A DNA stretch of 64,000 bases from Pirellulaceae bacterium. Its GTDB lineage: Bacteria > Planctomycetota > Planctomycetia > Pirellulales > Pirellulaceae. The position numbers were made by a program, and so were the translations under genes. The stretch spans positions 62,001-126,000 of the forward strand of contig JAQWSU010000016.1 in NCBI GenBank assembly GCA_029243025.1. Direction: 5' to 3'. Shown one piece after another: positions 17,600-25,466 of this stretch. Position 1 is the first letter of the stretch, and each line of letters begins with the position of its first letter. The notes beneath the pieces were generated by a model. That model was given only the letters and a program-made list of their open reading frames with translations. It did no database searches and had not been told where the DNA came from.

Positions 17600-18133
17600 A
17601 TGCGCCGATTCGCAGCATTATTATTTTTAGCCATTTCTGGCTGCTTCAGCGCGGAGCCGGCAAATCCAGCAGGATCTGGGCTGGTCTCAGCTCGAGTTCT
17701 TTCCATCCAGCAACTTCCCGCTGAAATTGCCAATCACCAAGGCCGCATTGTCATACTCGATTTGTGGGCACTTTGGTGAAACTCATGTATTGCGGAACTA
17801 CCGCAGCTCATGCAGTTGCAAGAGAAATATCCCGACCAGCTTCAAACCATCACACTGAACCTCGACTATGATCAAACGGGCCAGGGCCCTTCGAACGATC
17901 TCCAACAAGAGATCGTCGAAAAACTGGACAGCCTAGGCATCAATACCGAAAACCTCATCTGCAGTACCCAAACTCATCAGGCTTTAGACGCGTTACAGAT
18001 TGCCACGCTGCCATCCGCGATCGTCTACCATGCAGATGGTAAGCTCGCAAAAAAATTCGACGGTGACCTTGATTTCCGTTCCAAGGTGAAACCGTTTGTC
18101 GAAAGCTTGCTGTCCCAACCCAATACCCCCTGA
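17600..18133 (+). CDS. Thioredoxin/TlpA-like lipoprotein with in-frame TGA at the first active-site Cys (candidate selenoprotein)
   Basis: Read through one TGA, this is a 177-residue protein. Residues 1-17 are a lipoprotein signal ending in a lipobox (LFLAISGC), so it is probably membrane-anchored outside the cytoplasm. The thioredoxin-fold segment IVILDLWALW is followed by TGA (17777-17779, codon 60), then N, S, C63 and IAELPQLMQLQEKY. TlpA-family proteins have CxxC exactly here, so TGA replaces the nucleophilic Cys, giving a would-be UxxC. The rest is intact, with LDYDQTG, ATLPSAIVYHADGKLAKKFDGD and a normal TGA stop at 18131. A hairpin starts five bases after the TGA. The alternative is a nonsense mutation, in which case this is a recent pseudogene. 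Confidence 0.6.
17784..17812 (+). promoter_or_regulatory. SECIS-like hairpin downstream of the in-frame TGA
   Basis: CATG at 17784-17787 pairs with CATG at 17809-17812. After a two-by-two internal loop, T-TGCGG (17790-17795) pairs with CCGCA-G (17801-17806, one U.G pair) around the loop AACTA. The five Watson-Crick pairs of the upper stem start 11 bases after the TGA, the same spacing as the upper SECIS helix of E. coli fdhF. The loop lacks a G at its first two positions unless the closing pairs open, so it is not a textbook element. Confidence 0.35.
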
Positions 18134-18155
18134 ATAAACATCAAAGAATTGTTCG

Positions 18156-19805
18156 ATGTCTTGGATTACTCAATTTATAGGGTGCCTGCTGCTAAGCTGG
18201 CTTGTGAGCGAACCCCTCCCCTTCCACAACGATGGTGAGTACGCCTTAAGGCAACCCGTCAATGACTCATCCACCCTCGGCAAGCAAGCCGACAAGGTAT
18301 CTGCCCCTGTGTTGGATGGATCGCAGGCAGCGATTGACGCGGCAGAGATGGTTGAACCCTGGCACATCCACTACAAGAATCAAATCATCTGCAGCTTTGT
18401 AATCCTGATGCACCTTCTGGGGGCGGCATCATCCGTCAAAGCAATTATGCAAACCAGAACGTCACAGGGGTCGATTGCCTGGTTTATTTGCTTGAATACT
18501 TTCCCTTATCTTGCCGTTCCTGCCTACTGGGTCCTTGGACAGTCGAAATTCGACGGCTATCACTCACTGCGATCAAAGGCAAATGGTACCGAGTCGATTC
18601 AGCAAAAAATCCGCGGAGTAATGGCCGACCAGCACTTGTTATTCAAACCATCAACAGCGCGAGAACACGCCCAAGCAACGCTATTGCGAAAACTGAGCAG
18701 ACTCCCGATTACAACAGGCAATGACGCCAAACTACTAATCAATGGCAACAACACGTTTGATGCCATCTTGAGTCGAATCTCGCAAGCTCAGGACTATGTG
18801 TTGGTTCAGTTCTACATTTTGCGAGATGACGCCCTGGGCCAAAAGCTCAAAGCGACTCTCTTGGAACGGGCTCAAGCAGGAGTTCGTGTAAGCGTGCTCT
18901 TCGATGAGCTAGGAAGTAAAGAGCTCCCAGACAGCTACCTCCAAGAATTACGAGCTGCTGGTGCTGAGATTTTCCCTTTCAATACACGCAAGGGACGTGG
19001 CCACCGCTTTCGCGTCAACTTCCGAAATCACCGAAAAATCGTCGTTGTAGATGGACACGATGGGTACGTTGGCGGCCACAACGTGGGCGTTGAATACCTG
19101 GGGCAAGATCCCGTGTTAACCCCTTGGCGCGATACTCATATCGAGGTCTCAGGTCCTGTCGTTCTTTGCCTACAGGTTCCATTCGTCGAAGATTGGCTCT
19201 GGGCCACAGGACAGCATCTCGATCTGAATTGGCAACCGCGGAAGACGGCGCAGGCAGACAAAGTTGCAATGTGCATTCCCACGGGGCCCGCCGATCAATT
19301 GGAAACCGGAACGCTGATGTTCCTGGACATGATCAATTCAGCACGTGAGCGAATCTGGATCGTGAGTCCTTACTTTGTCCCCGATGACGAAATGATTTCA
19401 GCCTTGCAACTGGCAGCTCTTCGCGAAGTGGACGTTCGGATTCTCGTGCCTGAAAAACCTGATCATAAACTCGTCTACTTGTCTTCTTTTTCCTATCTCC
19501 AAGAAGCTGAAAACGCAAATGTGAAAATCTTTCGCTACCAACCTGGATTCTTACACCAAAAAGTAATGCTGATCGACGACGACATGGCAACCGTTGGAAC
19601 CGCTAACTTTGACAATCGATCTATGCGACTCAATTTCGAGGTTACCATGGCGATTCACGATGTCGATTTCGCTTCACAAGTCGAACAAATGTTGATTGAC
19701 GACTTCGCTCAAAGCCGATTGGTTTCCGCCAGTGAGTACACAAATCGGTCGTTTTGTTTCCGACTCGCGGTACGCGGAGCGCGTTTATTAGCCCCCATTC
19801 AATAA
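18156..19805 (+). CDS. cls: Cardiolipin synthase (phospholipase D family)
   Basis: A 549-residue membrane enzyme. The N-terminal region has a signal-like segment (about 5-20) and two membrane spans (about 78-95 and 108-128). Two HKD catalytic motifs follow: NHRKIVVVDGHDGYVGG in the first PLD domain and LHQKVMLIDDDMATVGTANF in the second, the arrangement of ClsA-type enzymes. These join two phosphatidylglycerols into cardiolipin and glycerol at the cytoplasmic membrane. The N-terminal tail before the first span (residues 20-75) is longer than in most ClsA proteins and has no recognisable motif. It starts 22 bases after the thioredoxin-like gene, so the two may be co-transcribed. Confidence 0.9.
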   Translation: MSWITQFIGCLLLSWLVSEPLPFHNDGEYALRQPVNDSSTLGKQADKVSAPVLDGSQAAIDAAEMVEPWHIHYKNQIICSFVILMHLLGAASSVKAIMQTRTSQGSIAWFICLNTFPYLAVPAYWVLGQSKFDGYHSLRSKANGTESIQQKIRGVMADQHLLFKPSTAREHAQATLLRKLSRLPITTGNDAKLLINGNNTFDAILSRISQAQDYVLVQFYILRDDALGQKLKATLLERAQAGVRVSVLFDELGSKELPDSYLQELRAAGAEIFPFNTRKGRGHRFRVNFRNHRKIVVVDGHDGYVGGHNVGVEYLGQDPVLTPWRDTHIEVSGPVVLCLQVPFVEDWLWATGQHLDLNWQPRKTAQADKVAMCIPTGPADQLETGTLMFLDMINSARERIWIVSPYFVPDDEMISALQLAALREVDVRILVPEKPDHKLVYLSSFSYLQEAENANVKIFRYQPGFLHQKVMLIDDDMATVGTANFDNRSMRLNFEVTMAIHDVDFASQVEQMLIDDFAQSRLVSASEYTNRSFCFRLAVRGARLLAPIQ

Positions 19806-19905
19806 CACCCCATCACCGTCATAATTCGGCTTCAACTGCAATGAGAAGACGCCTAGACTCGGCGACGAAAATCGCCGTTTCACCGCAGTCAACAAGGACG
19901 CAAAA

Positions 19906-20391
19906 ATGGCAGATTCACAACAGATTGAAACGCTCGTAGACCAGTTGAATGGCGAAGCAGAACAGCGGGCAGCAGCCGCTGAAGCCTTAGCTCAGCTCGG
20001 CGCCGGTTGTCACGCAGCTTGCGTTCCCTTAGTACGAGCCTGCGGCACCGACGAAATGACTCGCGAATGGGCGACGGCCGCTCTAGAAGAAATTGGAGCT
20101 CCACTCGTCGATACAATCCCTGATCTGATCAGACTCGTTGACAACGACTCGCCGAACGTCGCTTACTGGGCAATCACTTTACTCGGACGGTCCGAAGAAT
20201 CAGCGGAGCAAGCCTGCGACAGCTTAGCAAAATTGATCTGTTCTGATCGGGATCTAAGCTTGCGAGAACGAGCCGTCTGGGCTGTCGCGAAAATTGGTCA
20301 TCAATCGCCCACCCTGCTCGACGCATTGAAAACAGCGAGCCAAAGCAATCACGAACGGCTCGCACGACTTGCCAGCGGAGCTTTCGCGTAA
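19906..20391 (+). CDS. HEAT-repeat protein
   Basis: A 161-residue all-helical soluble protein. At least three HEAT-like repeats of about 35-40 residues are visible, each with an Ala/Leu-rich helix pair: RAAAAEALAQLGAGCHAACV, then EWATAALEEIGAPLVDTIPD, then NVAYWAITLLGRSEESAEQA, and a last one in LRERAVWAVAKIGHQSPTLL. AAGGA lies eight bases before the ATG. HEAT repeats are protein-binding scaffolds, so no reaction is implied. The partner is unknown. It stands between cardiolipin synthase and the convergent endonuclease-family gene without an evident operon link. Confidence 0.75.
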   Translation: MADSQQIETLVDQLNGEAEQRAAAAEALAQLGAGCHAACVPLVRACGTDEMTREWATAALEEIGAPLVDTIPDLIRLVDNDSPNVAYWAITLLGRSEESAEQACDSLAKLICSDRDLSLRERAVWAVAKIGHQSPTLLDALKTASQSNHERLARLASGAFA

Positions 20392-20400
20392 TCGCACCAC

Positions 20401-22020
20401 TTAGCGACTCAAGAATCGTATCCGACGCCGATCAAAGGGACGTGTTTTCTGTTGAGTCGAAGGGGCACCAGAGGATTGCGGGGCGCCGGTCGAACCCTGG
20501 CTATATCCTGCCTGCGGCTGCCCAGGCGTCGAACTCGCCTGCCCCTGAGCCGCATAGTGAGGTTGCTGTGCAGTCGATGGAATCGCTGCACCGGTGGCTC
20601 CGTACTGGGGCTGAGCGTGCTGGGGCTGAGCGTGCTGGGGCTGAGCGTGCTGGGGCTGAGCGTGCTGGGGCTGAGCGTACTGGGGCTGAGCGTACTGGGG
20701 CTGAGCGTACTGGGGCTGAGCGTACTGGGGCGATGTCCCGTATGCCGATTGCGATTGCTGAGGACTCGATGGAACCTGTCGTGCCAATGGGTTGTAGACC
20801 TTTGCGGGAGCTGGCTGAGTCGCGTTAGTTCGGTTCGGGCTACCCGCTGGATTCGCGGCCGGGCCTTTATTGGTAACCACGTTTCCGGTTGGTCCCGACG
20901 AGCCTGTCGCAGCACCACTCGCAGCAGCCTGTCCAGCAGCGCGTTGTTTTGCTAACAAAGTTTTCGTCCCACTCTCATACGCAGAAAACTCCGCCCAAAT
21001 GGGATAGTGATCCGAGACTTTCAACGCTTGTTCCCTGGTCAGCCCAAACTCTGTTTGCAAATTGATGATGCCGGAACGCCCAACGTATTCGGTCGTATTG
21101 ACACTACTGAAAACAATGTTGTCGTATGATTTATTACCGCGTGTGTTCGTTGGCTCACCGTGAACCGTGTAAGCAATCCCTGGAATCTCACCGAGTTTGC
21201 CGAGTTTCTTGTAGCTAACGTTGAGATCCCCCAACAGAATTACATCATCTTCCCCCCAAGGATTCTGTTGCACCGTTAAAAAGACATCACCCAACGCATT
21301 CAATTCTTGTTTGGTCTCATCAGGGTCCGTATGAATATTCGCCAAAATAAAGGTGAACGCATCAATCGTCGGGGAAGCGCGCGTCCGAAAACGCGCAATC
21401 ATGGGCTCTCGATGGAGTAAATCTTTGGGATCATCTACCGTTTTGACTGAGCTAGGGTCGACCTCGATTCGTTGCGTATCATAGACAATCACATACTGTT
21501 CTTTACTGTCAGTACGTCCTTGTCGTGGTCCGATCACAAACTGGTAGGCTCCGCCTTCAGAATTAATCAGGCGAATGAAGTTTGCCATCACCGAAGGGTC
21601 GGTTGTCCTTAATTCCTGAATTGCCACGATGTCAAATCGTCGCACAATTTTGGCCAAGATATTCATAACATCTGGCTTGGCAGACTTAGAGGTACCAAAA
21701 ACTTGAATGTTGAAACTAGCAATGCGGATGGTGTCACCTTGCTGCGCGGCGACTTGAATCTGCTTGGCGTCTGCAGCTGATTGACGGGTCGCAACAGGCA
21801 GCGTTGAAGAAACGTTGCCGGTTTCTAAAAAGCGTTCCCCCAATCCCTGAAGAGTCTGGCTAATGTAGGCAATACGATCTTTGTCGAGCGAGACTCGCGG
21901 GCGATGATTTACCCACTGCACCGAAATAACCCCAGAACTGGCCAGCGTGATCAGCGAGATCAATACCATGGGCGCACCCAATCGACTGGAGAGCAGATTC
22001 TTAACGCTTCTGGGCATCCC
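20401..22020 (-). CDS. Endonuclease/exonuclease/phosphatase-family protein with Pro/Gln repeat tail
   Basis: About 539 residues from ATG at 22020. Longer in-frame starts exist (22080, 22167), but that extension overlaps another plausible coding frame. Residues 1-36 give a short basic segment and one membrane span (MVLISLITLASSGVISV), so it is probably anchored or exported. The DNase I-like domain shows IRIASFNIQVFG (Asn), VAIQELR (metal-binding Glu), LANIHTDPDE, VILLGDLNVSY and a final SDHYPIWAEF, which covers the catalytic Glu, Asp-Asn and His residues. After it comes a low-complexity Gln/Pro/Ala/Ser tail with nine AQPQ(Y/H) repeats. Substrates may be nucleic acid or a phosphoester lipid. 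Confidence 0.8.
   Translation of the reverse strand, partial: GMPRSVKNLLSSRLGAPMVLISLITLASSGVISVQWVNHRPRVSLDKDRIAYISQTLQGLGERFLETGNVSSTLPVATRQSAADAKQIQVAAQQGDTIRIASFNIQVFGTSKSAKPDVMNILAKIVRRFDIVAIQELRTTDPSVMANFIRLINSEGGAYQFVIGPRQGRTDSKEQYVIVYDTQRIEVDPSSVKTVDDPKDLLHREPMIARFRTRASPTIDAFTFILANIHTDPDETKQELNALGDVFLTVQQNPWGEDDVILLGDLNVSYKKLGKLGEIPGIAYTVHGEPTNTRGNKSYDNIVFSSVNTTEYVGRSGIINLQTEFGLTREQALKVSDHYPIWAEFSAYESGTKTLLAKQRAAGQAAASGAATGSSGPTGNVVTNKGPAANPAGSPNRTNATQPAPAKVYNPLARQVPSSPQQSQSAYGTSPQYAQPQYAQPQYAQPQYAQPQHAQPQHAQPQHAQPQHAQPQYGATGAAIPSTAQQPHYAAQGQASSTPGQPQAGYSQGSTGAPQSSGAPSTQQKTRPFDRRRIRFLSR
20600..20735. repeat. 15-base tandem repeat encoding AQPQ(Y/H), nine units
   Basis: Within the tail of the endonuclease-family gene a 15-base unit (CTGAGCGTGCTGGGG or CTGAGCGTACTGGGG on the plus strand) is repeated about nine times. 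It encodes AQPQH in four central units and AQPQY in the flanking ones. The near-identity at DNA level indicates recent expansion by slippage or recombination. All frames on both strands stay open here, which produces spurious open frames. Confidence 0.9.
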
Positions 22021-22225
22021 AGGTGTCGCGTAGTAGACGATGTTTTGCGATATCGACCTTTTCTTTTTCGACCTTGCCATCCTTGGCCCCGTAATTTCCC
22101 AGCAGGTGAATCGCGCGATCCGCGCGGAACGCAGGCTTCTAGCACAGCCCTTCAGACTGGGCAACATCAGCTACCGTCGTGCTGGCAGCAATCAACGCTG
22201 TCACTCCGAAAAAAAGACGACGCAA
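22001..22225 (-). pseudogene. Small secreted protein frame interrupted by TAG
   Basis: From TTG at 22225 a frame encodes a signal peptide (RRLFFGVTALIAASTTVADV, preceded by the initiator), reaches TAG at 22139-22141 after 28 codons, and continues as convincing protein (FRADRAIHLLGNYGAKDGKV, then DIAKHRLLRDTWDAQKR) to a TAA at 22001. The second half is more protein-like than the overlapping upstream extension of the endonuclease frame, and this is why I place that gene's start at 22020. It appears to be a roughly 74-residue secreted protein broken by one nonsense codon, or by a base error. No family recognised. Confidence 0.4.
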
Positions 22226-22421
22226 CCGCCCACCCCAACATCATCGTTGTCGTTGTGTTATTAAGTCGGCTAACAGACGACTCGCCATGAAGACGTTCAT
22301 CACAAAACGGCCATGCTGCGCTGGCTTGCTCGACCGATCGAAAGGGGGGTCGATTCAAAAGTGGGTTCACGGGTGAGACGGATCGAATCGAAGAGGAGTT
22401 CTTAACCGCAGAACTTCACTT

Positions 22422-23921
22422 TCAGGGAGTCCGTTCTTTTTGCCGAATCGCTTCGAGCTGTGATTCGAGACGCCGAACGATGTCCGGATGTTGTAGAAAA
22501 AGATTGTGTTTCTCGGCACGATCATCGTCCAGGTTATAAAGCTGGCCAGTTGGTCCATCTTTATCCGGCTGAATTCGACTTGGCTTTGAGAATCCACCGG
22601 ACCCCAAACCGGTAATCAGTTTCCAGGCGCCATCTCGGATTGTCATTGTGCCATTGCCCGACGCCACGACGAGGTTTTCGCGAACGGGATTACTTTCTGC
22701 CTGGCGATCGGTAAGCACCGGCAAAAAGTTGACACTATCGTGTTGGACTTCATCCGGCAACTCGGCACCGACAATCGCAGCAAAGGTTGCCAGTAAGTCA
22801 GTAAAACAAACCAGCTGATCGGTTACCGTTTGAGGATCAACCTTGCCTGGCCAACGAACGACAAATGGCATGCGATGACCATTTTCCCAGGCGTCGGCCT
22901 TCATACCGCGTAAACCTCCCGAAGAATCATGACCGAACCGTTCCACGTCTTTTTCAAACCAGACCGGCCCATTGTCTGACGTAAAAATCAACAATGTATC
23001 GTCGGTCATCTTTGCATCCTCAAGTGCCTTCAACACTCGACCAATCATGGCATCCGTCATGGTGACAAAATCGCCGTACATACCGGCCTGACTTGTTCCT
23101 TGAAACTCTGGAGAGGGAAGCCACGGCGTGTGGGGCGCCGGATAAGCCAAGTACAAAAACAGGGGTGAATCGGATGGCTGTTTCGAGTGTTCTTCAATCA
23201 CACGAATCGCTTCATCGGTAAACTTTGGCAAAACATCTTTCAATGCCAAATCAGGTGCGATGCCCCCCGCTCGCCAAAACTCACCCTGAATTGGCGACCA
23301 TCCCTTGGTGTTTCTTGCCTCAATGTGCTTGGTGGGTGCGGCCACCGCCTGCCGATCACGAATATAGAAATAGGGTGGTATATCCGTCGAGGCTCGAATG
23401 CCGAAAAAGCTGTCAAAGCCACGATCGACCGGTCCTCCCGGCAAGGGCTGATCATAGCCTTGTTCAAGAAATCCCAGATGCCACTTCCCCACCATCGCAG
23501 TTCGATAACCTTGTGATTTCAGGAGCGAGGCAATCGTCAATCGCCCCTCGTCAATGGAAGGCTGTCGTCGCCAACGAGCAACGTTAGTACGAAAGGGATA
23601 ACGTCCTGTCAGCAAGCCGTATCGCGACAAGTGACAGAGGGGCCCCGGGGCATGCGCGTCGGTGAATCGCATTCCGTCATCAGCCAATTGATCAATATTG
23701 GGAGTCGCAATCTTAGATTCCGAGTTGTAACAAGCTGCATCCCCATAGCCCATATCATCAACCATGATGACAACAATATTTGGATGATTTGCCTGCTTTG
23801 CATCAGCCCTCAACCACTGCGCTGACAATGAAACGGAAAACAAAATCCAGCTCCACAGCAGAAGCCTCACCCATCCAAAACGAAAGGAACGAATCATGCC
23901 AGCTCGCACTCGATTGTTCAT
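22422..23921 (-). CDS. Sulfatase, formylglycine-dependent
   Basis: A 499-residue type I sulfatase. Residues 1-40 are a signal peptide; PNIVVIMVDDMGYGD (about 48-61) gives the metal-binding Asp pair; GPLCHLSRYGLLTGR (93-107) is the active-site signature with Cys96 as the residue converted to formylglycine. The signature normally reads C-x-P/A-x-R; here the third position is Leu. FTSDNGPVWFE provides the second Asp-Asn metal pair and GKWHLG a conserved Lys/His set. Such enzymes remove sulfate esters from polysaccharides in the periplasm, and planctomycetes carry many. GAGAG seven bases before the ATG supports the start. The substrate is unknown, and no maturation enzyme is in the window. Confidence 0.88.
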   Translation of the reverse strand: MNNRVRAGMIRSFRFGWVRLLLWSWILFSVSLSAQWLRADAKQANHPNIVVIMVDDMGYGDAACYNSESKIATPNIDQLADDGMRFTDAHAPGPLCHLSRYGLLTGRYPFRTNVARWRRQPSIDEGRLTIASLLKSQGYRTAMVGKWHLGFLEQGYDQPLPGGPVDRGFDSFFGIRASTDIPPYFYIRDRQAVAAPTKHIEARNTKGWSPIQGEFWRAGGIAPDLALKDVLPKFTDEAIRVIEEHSKQPSDSPLFLYLAYPAPHTPWLPSPEFQGTSQAGMYGDFVTMTDAMIGRVLKALEDAKMTDDTLLIFTSDNGPVWFEKDVERFGHDSSGGLRGMKADAWENGHRMPFVVRWPGKVDPQTVTDQLVCFTDLLATFAAIVGAELPDEVQHDSVNFLPVLTDRQAESNPVRENLVVASGNGTMTIRDGAWKLITGLGSGGFSKPSRIQPDKDGPTGQLYNLDDDRAEKHNLFLQHPDIVRRLESQLEAIRQKERTP

Positions 23922-24107
23922 TTATTTTCTCTCTAACCGTTTTTTCCTACCCGCCTAATTGTAACGCCAATCCTACAACGATGCCCAGAATCAGAAATCA
24001 GATCACCGTCCACAAGGCCTCGAACGTCATTTGAAACGGCGGCTTCCTTGACAACCTATTCGCTCATTTCCAACCGAGGCAGGAATCATTTCCGGGCCTA
24101 GCACAAT

Positions 24108-25466
24108 CTAAGCCGACGAATTCCAGACGCCTGCCAACGGTCCCGTACTGTCGGCAAAGCGTTCCACTTCGGCACCGAAGGCGTTCAACATCGAGACGTA
24201 CAGATTCGCCAAAGGAGTATCGTTCCCGAAGACCAAGTGTTTACCGACTGCCAAACGCCCTTGAGCACGACCCGCTAACAAAATGGGAAGATTGTGCGGA
24301 TTGTGGCCGTTTCCATCCCGCAATCCGGAGCCGAACAAGATCATCGAATTATCCAACACACTTCCATCGTGTTCCGGCATCTGGCGAAGCTTGTTCAGAA
24401 GGTAGGCATATTGCTGGACATGCCAACGACTGATCACCTGATACTGACGGAGCATTTCTTCTTTGTTTTGGTGATGCGACAGTTGATGATGGCCACCTTG
24501 CACTCCTTCCAAGAATGAAAAGTTGCGTCCGCTCACTGCATTGCCGAACATGAAAGTACAAACGCGCGTCGTATCAGTTTGAAATGCCAAAGCGATCATG
24601 TCCAGCATCAATCGCACGTGCTCCTGATACTGACTCGGTATCCCCGTTGTCGGTTGTGGTGTCTTCGCAAAAGGAACTAATGGACTCCACTCGCTGGCTG
24701 AATCTCCTGAGGCCCTTTCCAGTCGTTGTTCGAGTGAACGGACGGACTGCAGATATTCGTCGATTCGCTGGCGATCAGCGACGCCCAGCCGTTGCCGCAA
24801 ATCGCTTGCATCCCCTAACACCAGATCCAATAGCTGGCGATCGCGTTGTGCATTGACCGTTTGTGGCAAACCGGCTCGAAACAAGCGTTCATACACGAGC
24901 TGCGGATTGATTTCTCTGGCCAGTGGGTTCGTCGGTCCCTTCCATGCAACATGAGAACCATAAACGCGCGTGTAACCCACATTCCGATCAACTCCAATAC
25001 TGATCGGTTCGGTCGCTAACTCTAAGGAGGGCAACGGAGTCGCATCAGCCACCGTTCGGGCGGCAAGTTGATCCATAGAAACGCCATTGCAATTCAGATC
25101 GATTCCTAAGGATTTATTAATCGTCGTACAGGTTAAAAACCCCGATGTCTTCACATAATGCCCATCGCCGAAGTCACTCGCTTGATTCCACAAGTTGGTC
25201 AACACGAGTAATTCTTTTTTCAAATCGGCCAAAGGCTCCAAGGTTGGCGAGAGCTGAAATTCAGTCCCCTGCCCTTCAGGAGTCCACTGATCCGCGCGCA
25301 CACCGTTGGGCATAAACAACGCTGCCATTCTGATTGGACTTGCTTGTGCGGCCGCACCTCGCACCACAGAAGGCACCATGGCCTCCAACCAAGGCAAAGC
25401 AAGCGTGACACCTGCACCGCGCAACAAAGTACGTCGCGTAATCTCGACTCTGCATTTCGACATCAT
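24108..25466 (-). CDS. DUF1552 family exported protein
   Basis: A 452-residue DUF1552 protein. The N-terminus EITRRTLLRGAGVTLALPWL is a twin-arginine leader. Typical family stretches are MAALFMPNGVRADQWTPEG, SMDQLAARTV, YTRVYGSHVAW and SMILFGSGLRDGNGHNPHNL near the C-terminus. Its ATGA start overlaps the stop codon of the upstream DUF1592-type cytochrome gene, so translation is coupled. In planctomycetes, myxobacteria and verrucomicrobia these two families are regularly paired, much as DUF1501 pairs with DUF1549/1553. Its function is unknown; it is likely periplasmic and acts with its partner. Confidence 0.87.
   Translation of the reverse strand: MMSKCRVEITRRTLLRGAGVTLALPWLEAMVPSVVRGAAAQASPIRMAALFMPNGVRADQWTPEGQGTEFQLSPTLEPLADLKKELLVLTNLWNQASDFGDGHYVKTSGFLTCTTINKSLGIDLNCNGVSMDQLAARTVADATPLPSLELATEPISIGVDRNVGYTRVYGSHVAWKGPTNPLAREINPQLVYERLFRAGLPQTVNAQRDRQLLDLVLGDASDLRQRLGVADRQRIDEYLQSVRSLEQRLERASGDSASEWSPLVPFAKTPQPTTGIPSQYQEHVRLMLDMIALAFQTDTTRVCTFMFGNAVSGRNFSFLEGVQGGHHQLSHHQNKEEMLRQYQVISRWHVQQYAYLLNKLRQMPEHDGSVLDNSMILFGSGLRDGNGHNPHNLPILLAGRAQGRLAVGKHLVFGNDTPLANLYVSMLNAFGAEVERFADSTGPLAGVWNSSA

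Noticed and set aside
20442-20955. Overlapping plus-strand genes opposite the endonuclease tail
   Set aside because: They are open only because the 15-base repeat has no stops in any frame; composition is that of a shadow.
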